From assembly GCA_025617745.1 (NCBI GenBank), contig CM046870.1, forward strand, positions 25,215,501 to 25,279,500: 64,000 nucleotides of DNA, in the 5' to 3' direction. The translations under genes and the position numbers were made by a program. The notes below the pieces were generated by a model. That model saw nothing but the letters and a program-made list of their open reading frames with translations. It was not told where the DNA came from and did not search any database. Every line of letters begins with the position of its first letter. The first letter of the stretch is position 1. Origin of the DNA: Heliocidaris erythrogramma. Taxonomy: Eukaryota; Echinodermata; Echinoidea; Camarodonta; Echinometridae. Below are positions 11,246 through 23,200 of the stretch, in pieces.

Positions 11246-14200
11246 ACTCAGATTATAATCGGACGGGGGTGTGCGGCTGAGAACTCCAGACCCATACCAA
11301 CATCCAAGGCACTCATAGCTACATTCCTATACTTCGTGTGTATAATGTAGGCAGTCATACACCTCAACTTTTTAAAACACCACTGCACAAAAGTCACAAA
11401 CATTCACTCAAAATCGGCATTTAATTTACAAAAACCGACCACTAAATATCCAAGAAATACAATAAATTCAACTCACCGATGTTGGAAAAGATATTTCCAA
11501 AAATCAAATCCGTAATTTACTGTTGATTCTCGCGAAACGAGCTATCGGAGTCATTGTGTACATTTCCTGGTCGCCGCGGGCGCTGACATCTCCCCAAAAG
11601 AGTTTTGTCCTTAAAAATTCGGTCTCTATGTGGCATACACGGAAAGTCCCGATTTTCTGTGTGCGCGATCGTAAAGATCGCTGTGCGCTTGCGATCCCGA
11701 GTTTCTTCGTGGACAAAAATTTTATTGGCCGATTTTAGTCTAAGACATCGGCAGTATGTAAACAACACGCGATCGCGAAACAAATCGGCGGGGATTTCTC
11801 CGGTTTTGGACAAGATTTTGACTTTGGATTTTGCTGAAAATATCAAAAGTTCTTCCTAACGGCCATTTGAGGTAGGAGTGAGATTTTTAAGGGCTGAATT
11901 TGAAAGCAAGGTATTTAAAATATTTATCTTATTTTCCCCCCATACCTTTAGTACATGCGACAGAAAATACCAACTATTTTACAGGAATGTACCCGTGAGT
12001 GATCCAAGGGTCCTTTTGCTGTAAATAGGCACCCATGTCTAACGACTCTAAGGATTTTTTGTGAAAAAGGTAGACCCGTATTTTTTTTTGGGTCTTGCTT
12101 ACTGCGGCAGCCCGAACACTACGTCATACGTGTTCGGGCTGCGATTCGCAGTCCTTTGATCGCATGGATGTCACATAATTACAAGGTCGTTTGTCAAAAT
12201 GATAGCCATGAAACATGAAATCAGTTGATTTTAGGCTATTTTAGGTACTTACAATACTTAACGATTGACTGTCGTCTTTCTTTTCAATGAGGATGATACA
12301 AAAAAGGCATATTTATCTCCAAGAGCCTGTACTAAAAACTTCCGTAAGTCGGTGTTTTGCTTGCAATGCGCATGCGCAGCAGCTCCAATATAATACAGAC
12401 AAGAAGGGAGGATTATGAATATTCATTAGACGAGTGGGCTCGAGAGATCGGCGGATCACGGTGGATATATGAATATTCATTATTCCTGTGACGAAAACTA
12501 TGGCGTCATTGTAATAAATATTCATAGACGCATGCGCAACTGCCTATTTTCGTTTCTGCTTCAACTACATGGCGAATGGGACTGATTTGGAAAATTGAGA
12601 GTAAAAAGTGACATTCATCGATTCTACACATTTTTTAGGAAAATCTGATTTGTGGAAGGTCTGTTTAGGTAAGTGGCATCGTATATATGATACTTGAATG
12701 AAAGAAAATAAATTATATGGCCATATTTTCAATGGTCATTTGAACATTGGTAAATTGTGAGACCCACCGAATCGTACTGGTTTCACTCAGGACGCTGCCA
12801 CTTCGTGGCAGCGTCCCGGGGCTAGGGTCTCGCCAGCTTCTCAAAAAGTCGCTCAGTGGGGGGGGGGTGGGGGGTAGGGACAACATTTTTTGGGGGAAAA
12901 TGGGACCCATGTCTAAGGATTTTTTTTGGGGAAATGGGACCCATGTCTAAGGATTTTTAATGAAAAGGGGACCCATGTCTAAGGATCTTTCTTCAAAAAG
13001 TCACCCTTCCCAGCGGCACGTCCCCGTATACCCAATATACGTGAGTCCCCCCCCCCCCCCCGGGATCGTCGGTTGTTCCGCTGAGACCTTGTCTGGCTCC
13101 ACTTGACCTCCATACATAGAGACGGAATGATCACATATCGCGTAGTGTGTGGACGATCATATCCGGAACCGGAAGTGGTTCTCTGTGTGTTTGTGTGTGT
13201 AGCATATATTCAGTGGCGTACTCGTGCAGTATGTATACGTAACGGCAACGCGACCTAAGGCTCAGGTCGGCTGATCGTCCACTTTGTTGGTGATACACGG
13301 TCGTATCCACTCATAGGTACACGCCATTGCCGACTGTGTAGTAACGCAGCCAACACACATCCCATACCTAAACTGCATCACTGTGCATTTTGGGCTATAT
13401 TTAATTGAATGTCATATATTGCAGTTTACTTACATCCAAAGAATTATATTGAATAATAGATGATTAAAACTTACCAGGTTGTTTTGTGACCTTTGAAGAG
13501 GGTTTCCTGAAATTTTGGGTCCTTTTTGTCGATAACTGCTATCGAGACTCTCCCGTCAGCATCCAGTTTGTATTTTTCACGATTATGATGAAGGGAGCCC
13601 TCAGCGCTCGTAGTAGTACCGGCGCGATCATTTCGTCGATCTCCTACGAAGACCTGAAAGGGCCAAACTGACGACGTAAAAAAAAAAAAAATATTACGTA
13701 CGTACGTAATAATTACTACGTACGTACGTAATATTTTTTATTTTTTTTACGTCGTCAGTTTGGCCCTTCCACGTCTTCGTAGAATAGCTTGTGTGCGTAA
13801 CATTCTGCGTACGTATCTACGGTGCGTAACCATGTAGAGCGGCCTCACTAGTGCGCAACATTATTGAGAGCAGTCGTCATCAGTATGGAGGTGTGGGTAA
13901 CAAGTATCAAAAAGAGGGCTGTAAATGTAAGTTTTTATAACTTTCTACATTTTGTATCTTAACGAACTGATAACTCAAAATCTAAAGAATGATACTTAAG
14001 TATCAGTTTGCCCACAAAAACATCCATTTCAAACAAAATTACATCTGTATCCCCAATACCCAGTATACACACATGTATATGATTCTAATGGTCAATATGA
14101 CCATTGCTTGCTGATGTGGACGTAACCACTCATAGGTACACGCCATTGCCAACTGTGTAGTAACGCAGCCAACACACATCCCATACCTAAACTGCATCAC

Positions 14201-17200
14201 TGTGCATTTTTGGCTATATTTAATTGAAACTTATATACTGCAATTTACTTAAATCCAAATATTTATGTTGAATAATAAATACCAGGTTGTTTTGTGACCT
14301 TTGAAGAGGGTTTCCTGAAATTTTGGGTCCTTTTTGTCGATAACTGCTATCGAGACTGTCCCGTCAGCATCCAGTTTGTATTTTTCACGATTATGATGAA
14401 GGGAGCCCTCAGCGCTCGTAGTAGTACCGGCGCGATCGGTTCGTCGATCTCCTACGAAGACCTGGAAGGGCCAAACTGACGACGTAAAAAAATAAAAAAT
14501 ATTACGTACGTACGTAATAATTACTACGTACGTACGTAATATTTTTAAATTTTTTTACGCCGTCAGTTTGACCCTTCCAGGTCTTCGTAGAATAGCTTGT
14601 GTGCGTAACATTCTGCGTACGTATCTACGGTGCGTAACCATGTAGAGCGGCCTCACTAGTGCGCAACATATTGAGAGCAGTCGTCATCCGTATGGAGGTG
14701 TGGGTAACAAGTACCAAAAAGAGGGCTGTAAATGTAAGTTTTTATAACTTTCTACATTTTGTATCTTAACGAACTGATAACTTAAAATCTAAAGAATGAT
14801 ACTTAAGTATCAGTTTGCCCACAAAAACCTCCATTTCAAACAAAATTACATCTGTATCCCCAATACCCAGTATACACACATGTACATGTATATGATCCTA
14901 ATGGTCAATATGACCATTGCTTGCTGATGTGGTCGTACCGTCTGTCTATGGGGAAGGTTGAGAAATGTCAGAAATATTAAAGATTTCCCCATAACAGACG
15001 GTTATTTCTGTCTAGGCATTGCCTGGCCTGGGCCGGCTAGCCAGGACTAGCTTCCTGAGTGTAAAAAAAGATCTACGCCTTTAAAGTTTTAGTTTTACAT
15101 CACGAAGCTAGGTGTTTTATTCCGCCATTCTAACTGCGCACGGTTAGCAGGTCAACTGGTCATGAAAAATGCCCTGGAATATCACTTTCCTGATAACTCC
15201 CGCGACCGACAGGTTCTTCTTCACCACAGCATCTCCTCCTACATGTCCTACTAGGCTAGGGAAACTTTTGGAATGTTTGTTTTCGATTTTTTAAAAGTAT
15301 TTATTTCAAAAAAATCAAAAATATAGGATAAAAAATTTGCGAAAACTCACCAGTGTTTGTGTATTCATGCCTCCTCTTGTCATGCAGTTTTTAAAATGGC
15401 AGCTGCGTGCGATACAATCATAATCAAAACTACGATGTGGTGCAGTGGTGGAGATTTCCATTAATGCTAAATGTTGAGGTCTCAACTGGCTTAGGGCCAT
15501 CTACGTTGACTTTTTGTTTAGCATTAATGGAAATTTTGTCAGACATCACCACTGTACCACATCGTATTATTTCGATTATGGTTGTATCGCAGACAGCGCG
15601 CCAATGAGTATTGACATTACTATTATTGATGTCACGGAGTTGTCGTTTATCATGTCTTCGTGAAACAGTTTGTCAGGTCCATAACATTTCTGTTGATCGC
15701 TGACAAGAGTTATGACTGTCATGGAGTTGATTTGATGAAACGACCCCCACACCACTCATCTGCTCATAGCTACATTCCTATACTTCGTGTGTATAATGAA
15801 GGCAGTCATACACCTCAACTTTTTAAAACACCACTGCACAAAAGACACCAACATTCACTCAAAATCGGCATTTAATTTACAAAAACCGACCCCAAAATAT
15901 TCAAGAAATACAATAAATTCAACTCACCGATGTTGGAAAATATATTTCCAAAAATGAAATCCGTAATTTACTGTCGATTCTCGCGAAACGAGCTATCGGA
16001 GTCATTGTGTACATTTCCTTGTCGCCACGGGCGCTGACATCTCCCCAAAAGAGTTTTGTCCTTAAAAATTTGGTCCCTATATGGCGTACACGGAAAAGTC
16101 CCGATTTTATGTGTGCGCGATCGTAAAGATCGATGTGCGCTTGCGATCCCGAGTTTTTCGTGGACAAAAATTTTATTGGCCGATTTTAGTCTAAGACATC
16201 GGCAGTATGTAAACAACACGCGATCGCGAAACAAATCGGCGGGGATTTCTCCGGTTTTGGACAAGATTTTGACTTTGGATTTTGCTGAAAATATCAAAAG
16301 TTCTTCCTAACGGCCATTTGAGGTAGGAGTGAGATTTTTAAGGGCTGAATTTGAAAGCAAGTATTTAAAATATTTATCTCATTTCTCTCCCCATACCTTT
16401 ACTACACGCGACAGAAAATACCAACTTTTTTTGCATATTGTATTCGTAGTGGTCAATATGACCACTATTCGTGGTGTGCCCCAGACATTTAATTCTAAGA
16501 AGAATAGGTCCACAGTTTATTCATCTGTGCAATTTTTTCATATTCATCATTGTTTCTCTTTTACAGCTGCTTCAGGAAGCAGTGCGCCCTCACATAGAAT
16601 CCTTCAATTACATGCTAGACGACGGACTAGCCCAAGCCGTCAGGAATATCACCCCAGTGGAGTTTCTTTTAGAGGATGAAAGAATCGCGCTTTCGTACGA
16701 GGTGAGCATGAACCATCATCCACATGTGTATGACATTGTTTAAGTTTTAGTGCAAATTTCTCCTCTGCCTCCTTCTCCTCCTCCTCCTCCTCCTCTCCTC
16801 ACACCCCCACTACTAGCACCACCTCCATCTCCATCTTGTCTCCATTTTTCGAAGCCTCCAGCACCTCCTATCTTTCTCTACCTCTTCCTCTCCCTCCTCA
16901 GGACTCTCTCTTCCACTTCCCTTCCCCTTCCCCTTCCTCTCCCTCCTCCTCCTCCTCCTCTCCCTCCTCCTCCTCCTCCTCTCCCCTCCTCCTCCTCCTC
17001 CTCTCCCTCCTCCTCCTCCTCCTCCTCTCCCTCCTCCTCCTCCTCCTCTCCCTCCTCCTCCTCCTCCTCTCCCTCCTCTCCCTCCTCCTCTCCTCCTCCT
17101 CCTCTCCCTCCTCCTCCTCCTCCTCCTCCTCTCCCTCCTCCTCCTCCTCTCCCTCCTCCTCCTCCTCTCCCTCCTCCTATCCCTCCTCCTCTCCCTCCTC

Positions 17201-20200
17201 CTATCCCTCCTCCTCCTCCTCCTCCTCCTCCTCTCCATCCTCTCCTCCTGTCCATCCTGTCCATCTTACCCCTCCACCTCATTCTCCTATATTTACTCTG
17301 CCTCCTCTTCCTCTCCCCTCCTCTCCATCTTACCTCTCCATCTTACCTCTCCACCCTCATTCTCCTACATGTAGTCTGCCTCCTCTTCCTCTCCCTCCGG
17401 TACACTGTCGCTTGGTCTACCACCACTTGGTCTAATCATCAGTTCGTCGAACTCCATATGGTCTTACTTCATTTTGTCGACAGCCAGTTTGTCTTACTTC
17501 CAATTTCGTCTAATTTCCATTTGGCCTAATAACCAATTCGTCTAATACACAGTTTGGCTAACCCCATTTAGTCTAAATTTTCATATAGTCTAATGACCAT
17601 TAGTCCTAATGACCATTTGGTCTATAGGCTTACTATTTATTCTTCTGGTCATTTAGTAACAAGTTGAGAAAGGAAAGGGAAATGAAACTTTAAAAAATGA
17701 AACTTCAAAGAAGTCATCTATACGTAAAGGTGCATTAAAAGAGTTATTCACCTTGCTGCTGCTTATATCAAGTCAATCAATATCCCTACATTTTATATAT
17801 TAATTATCTAATTTATTAAAATCAATTATTTAGTATTATTTTTTAGTAATTAAAACAATCCTAGGTCTTCTCTTCCTTTCATGACTTAAGTATACTAGAA
17901 GAACCCGATTTTTTATTGCGCTTAAAATTATGTTTGGTGGGTTGATAATCTGTTATTCATGGTTCTTATTTGATATCCGATGTACAAATTTGCAAGTAGT
18001 CAATAAAAGCTAGGAGCGGTGCCAGGGTATTTTCATAGGAGGGGCACTTGGGGTTTCAACGAACTGGGTACCGTTTTTGGAAAAGGGGGAACTTAATTAT
18101 AAAGGGTGAAGACAAAATGGGAAATGGCGTTTTGATACGTTGCTGTACCCCTACATTGTACTTAACACGCATGAAATGTTAAGAATATATTTTCTAATCT
18201 TTGCATAATATGCAATTCTGCCTTACTCCTAACTTGCAAGCGAGCGACCAAAAATATGTTCTTGTTGGAGGTCATACATGATACTTGCATTATATTGATT
18301 TCATGACGAAGATGCCGCAAAAGCGTTTAATTTCAAGCATAATCTCTCAATAAAAGAGATAGATAGACTTTATGTGACTGCCATGAGTTACAATAAGTGA
18401 GTGCGAGCGAGCGTAGCGAGCAAGCTTCGGCCGGGGGATATCTTAATTGCTGCAATATTATTAAACTTTTGGGCACTGTGTCCCCAGCTCTGGCTAAGTT
18501 CCTGCTCAAAGGTGTCACACTGTTGTCATATCAAGAACTAAATATTCTCCCATTAAGCTTCTCTGATTCTTTTGAGCTATGCAAACTGCTATTTTCAGGG
18601 GCGGCGCCACAGGGGGGGGGGGAGGGGGCAGGGGCGGTTGCCCGCTATGATTTTTCAAGTGACTTAAAAGAGAGAGAGAGAGAGAGAGAGAGAAAAAGAA
18701 GAAAAACAACAAAAGAAGGAGAAGAAGAAAGAAAATTATGCAACTATTATTATTATTATAATTATTATCATCATCATTATTGGTATAGAATTAATCAGTT
18801 GGATAACATGAAATAATGAAGTTAATTATTCAATTGTCTCCAACGGCCACCAGAAGGTGGTAACACACGCAACTGCTGTGTGATAGGTTGCTCGACTGCT
18901 GTGAAAAAAAATCACAGGCAGACCGAGCGGGATTCGAACCAGAAGGTGGTGGCCGTTGGAGACAATTGAATAATTAACTTCATTATTTCATGTTACCCAA
19001 CTGATTAATTCTATACCATTGATTTGACATCATATGAATGGGATAGTTCGAACCTATACCACTAAGGGCACTCCAGTGGTCTAGTGGTTATGACGCTGGT
19101 CTAGTAACCCAGAGGTCGCGGGTTCGAATCCCGCTCGGTCTGCCTGTGATTTTTTTTTCACAGCAGTCGAGCAACCTATCACACAGCAGTTGCGTGTGTT
19201 ACCACCTTCTGGTGGCCGTTGGAGACAATTGAATAATTAACTTCATTATTTCATGTTACCCAACTGATTAATTCTATACCATTGATTTGACATCATATGA
19301 ATGGGATAGTTCGAACCTATACCACTAAGGGCACTCCGGTGGTCTAGTGGTTATGACGCTGGTCTAGTAACCCAGAGGTCGCGGGTTCGAATCCCCGCTC
19401 GGTCTGCCTGTGATTTTTTTCACAGCAGTCGAGCAACCTATCACAAAGCAGTTGCGTGTGTTAAGCCCCAGTCCCATATAGGCCCCGGATAACCCCGGAT
19501 TAGTCCGTAGCGATCCGGGGTCCGATCCGTTACTTGGCCGGAATGGTCCGGAATGGTCCTTGTATGTCCGGGATGATCCTTGGGCATCCGCCAACGTCCT
19601 GGGGGTAGTCCCGGAAGTTTCTGACTGTCAAAAACTTCCGGGATGATCCGTGACGAGCGTTCATCCGTAGTCATCCTGGACAAAACCGGGACACATCCTG
19701 GAATCCGCCGGGTAGGTCCGTATCGGTCCTGGAAGGTCCGTGAAGCCGCCTGCATGGTCCTGGACGATCCTAGACAGTCCGGGAAGGAAAAATACATGCC
19801 GGATCATCCCGTTTGACATACGGACTGTTACGGAATGTTCAGGACCATGCCGGCGGCTTCACTTCAGAACACATTGACATATCAATAAAATATTCAACAG
19901 TAACAACAGTTACAGTTCAGATCATTCAGTTCATCCGGGACTATCCGTAACTCTGCCTGGATGGTCCTGGACTCTGCCGGGATGAACCGGGATGATCCGG
20001 GCCTGTCCGGGACGGTCCGGGGTCACATCCGGGGTGGTCCTGGACTCTGCCGGGATGATCCTGGACTCTGCCTGGAAGGTCCGTTACTCTACCGGGACTA
20101 TCCGGGCCGGTATGCAACTGAGAGGAAATCTTGCATTTTTTCGTGGTCCGGGATGAAAATCATCCCGGATTAGGTCCCGGCAGTCCGTGATAGATCCGGT

Positions 20201-23200
20201 GCTTCAGATCCGGGGTGTCCCCATATGGGACTGTAGCTTTACCACCTTCTGGTGGCCGTTGGAGACAACTGAATAATTAACTTCATTATTTCATGTTACC
20301 CAACTGATTAATTCTATACCATTGATTTGACATCATATGAATGGGATAGTTCGAACCTATACCACTAAGGGCACTCCGGTGGTCTAGTGGTTATGACGCT
20401 GGTCTAGTAACCCAGAGGTCGCGGGTTCGAATCCCGCTCGGTCTGCCTGTGATTTTTTTTTCACAGCAGTCGAGCAACCTATCACAAAGCAGTTGCGTGT
20501 GTTACCACCTTCTGGTGGCCGTTGGAGACAATTGAATAATTAACTTCATTATTTCATGTTACCCAACTGATTAATTCTATACCATTGATTTGACATCATA
20601 TGAATGGGATAGTTCGAACCTGTACCACTAAGGGCACTCCGGTGGTCTAGTGGTTATGACGCTGGTCTAGTAACCCAGAGGTCGCGGGTTCGAATCCCCG
20701 CTCGGTCTGCCTGTGATTTTTTTCACAGCAGTCGAGCAACCTATCACAAAGCAGTTGCGTGTGTTACCACCTTCTGGTGGCCGTTGGAGACAATTGAATA
20801 ATTAACTTCATTATTTCATGTTACCCAACTGATTAATTCTATACCATTGATTTGACATCATATGAATGGGATAGTTCGAACCTATACCACTAAGGGCACT
20901 CCGGTGGTCTAGTGGTTATGACGCTGGTCTAGTAACCCAGAGGTCGCGGGTTCGAATCCCGCTCGGTCTGCCTGTGATTTTTTTTTCACAGCAGTCGAGC
21001 AACCTATCACACAGCAGTTGCGTGTGTTACCACCTTCTGGTGACCGTTGGAGACAATTGAATAATTAACTTCATTATTTCATGTTACCCAACTGATTAAT
21101 TCTATACCATTGATTTGACATCATATGAATGGGATAGTTCGAACCTATACCACTAAGGGCACTCCGGTGGTCTAGTGGTTATGACGCTGGTCTAGTAACC
21201 CAGAGGTTGCGGGTTCGAATCCCGCTCGGTCTGCCTGTGATTTTTTTTTCACAGCAGTCGAGCAACCTATCACACAGCAGTTGCGTGTGTTACCACCTTC
21301 TGGTGGCCGTTGGAGACAATTGAATAATTAACTTCATTATTTCATGTTACCCAACTGATTAATTCTATACCATTGATTTGACATCATATGAATGGGATAG
21401 TTCGAACCTATACCACTAAGGGCACTCCGGTGGTCTAGTGGTTATGACGCTGGTCTAGTAACCCAGAGGTCGCGGGTTCGAATCCCGCTCGGTCTGCCTG
21501 TGATTTTTTTTTCACAGCAGTCGAGCAACCTATCACAAAGCAGTTGCGTGTGTTACCACCTTCTGGTGGCCGTTGGAGACAATTGAATAATTAACTTCAT
21601 TATTTCATGTTACCCAACTGATTAATTCTATACCATTGATTTGACATCATATGAATGGGATAGTTCGAACCTATACCACTAAGGGCACTCCGGTGGTCTA
21701 GTGGTTATGACGCTGGTCTAGTAACCCAGAGGTCGCGGGTTCGAATCCCCGCTCGGTCTGCCTGTGATTTTTTTCACAGCAGTCGAGCAACCTATCACAA
21801 AGCAGTTGCGTGTGTTACCACCTTCTGGTGGCCGTTGGAGACAATTGAATAATTAACTTCATTATTTCATGTTACCCAACTGATTAATTCTATACCATTG
21901 ATTTGACATCATATGAATGGGATAGTTCGAACCTATACCACTAAGGGCACTCCGGTGGTCTAGTGGTTATGACGCTGGTCTAGTAACCCAGAGGTCGCGG
22001 GTTCGAATCCCGCTCGGTCTGCCTGTGATTTTTTTTTCACAGCAGTCGAGCAACCTATCACACAGCAGTTGCGTGTGTTACCACCTTCTGGTGACCGTTG
22101 GAGACAATTGAATAATTAACTTCATTATTTCATGTTACCCAACTGATTAATTCTATACCATTGATTTGACATCATATGAATGGGATAGTTCGAACCTATA
22201 CCACTAAGGGCACTCCGGTGGTCTAGTGGTTATGACGCTGGTCTAGTAACCCAGAGGTTGCGGGTTCGAATCCCGCTCGGTCTGCCTGTGATTTTTTTTT
22301 CACAGCAGTCGAGCAACCTATCACACAGCAGTTGCGTGTGTTACCACCTTCTGGTGGCCGTTGGAGACAATTGAATAATTAACTTCATTATTTCATGTTA
22401 CCCAACTGATTAATTCTATCCCATTGATTTGACATCATATGAATGGGATAGTTCGAACCTATACCACTAAGGGCACTCCAGTGGTCTAGTGGCTATGACG
22501 CTGGTCTAGTAACCCAGAGGTCGCGGGTTCGAATCCCCGCTCGGTCTGCCTGTGATTTTTTTCACAGCAGTCGAGCAACCTATCACAAAGCAGTTGCGTG
22601 TGTTACCACCTTCTGGTGGCCGTTGGAGACAATTGAATAATTAACTTCATTATTTCATGTTACCCAACTGATTAATTCTATCCCATTGATTTGACATCAT
22701 ATGAATGGGATAGTTCGAACCTATACCACACTCCGGTGGTCTAGTGGTTATGACGCTGGTCTAGTAACCCAGAGGTCGCGGGTTCGAATCCCGCTCGGTC
22801 TGCCTGTGATTTTTTTTTCACAGCAGTCGAGCAACCTATCACAAAGCAGTTGCGTGTGTTACCACCTTCTGGTGGCCGTTGGAGACAATTGAATAATTAA
22901 CTTCATTATTTCATGTTACCCAACTGATTAATTCTATACCATTGATTTGACATCATATGAATGGGATAGTTCGAACCTATACCACTAAGGGCACTCCGGT
23001 GGTCTAGTGGTTATGACGCTGGTCTAGTAACCCAGAGGTCGCGGGTTCGAATCCCCGCTCGGTCTGCCTGTGATTTTTTTCACAGCAGTCGAGCAACCTA
23101 TCACAAAGCAGTTGCGTGTGTTACCACCTTCTGGTGGCCGTTGGAGACAATTGAATAATTAACTTCATTATTTCATGTTACCCAACTGATTAATTCTATA

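Larger units (their letters stand above)
11187..13064. mobile_element. hAT-like non-autonomous DNA transposon (1.88 kb)
   Basis: Flanked by the direct 8-bp repeat ATCGTCGG at 11179-11186 and 13065-13072, the size typical of hAT insertions. The ends are inverted: CCGGGG, a G run, ACTCA and a CGGGG-GTGC-GCTG block at the left; the inverse with a C run and CCGGG at the right. The left G run is about 56 bases. The left part (11312-11978) recurs at 15763-16430. Inside are three copies of GGGACCCATGTCTAAGGAT (12898-12990). No transposase is visible. Confidence 0.65.
13303..14121. repeat. 819-bp tandem duplication, copy 1
   Basis: Starts GTATCCACTCATAGGTACAC and is followed directly by a second copy at 14122-14937 that differs by a few percent. 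It contains an unrecognised exon-like segment (13475-13653, minus) and a palindrome (13644-13782). Confidence 0.85.
14122..14937. repeat. 819-bp tandem duplication, copy 2
   Basis: Second copy, starting GTAACCACTCATAGGTACAC. It differs by small indels and substitutions, among them the lost donor consensus of the exon-like segment (gtattt instead of gtaagt). Confidence 0.85.

Noticed and set aside
11517-11846. 109-codon minus-strand frame, also at 15968-16297
   Set aside because: The second copy changes frame by indels part-way, so the reading is not conserved. It is part of a transposon fragment.
16750-17529. Ser/Pro/Leu-rich plus-strand and Arg/Gly-rich minus-strand proteins
   Set aside because: Translations of a CTC simple repeat in several frames on both strands.
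19364-20173. Frames rich in Gly, Pro, Asp and Arg over the array insertion
   Set aside because: They come from GGATGATCC-type short repeats; no homology or splice support.
22701-22892. 63-codon frame with [20 protein letters not shown]
   Set aside because: This is a translated tRNA-like core, a well-known annotation artefact.
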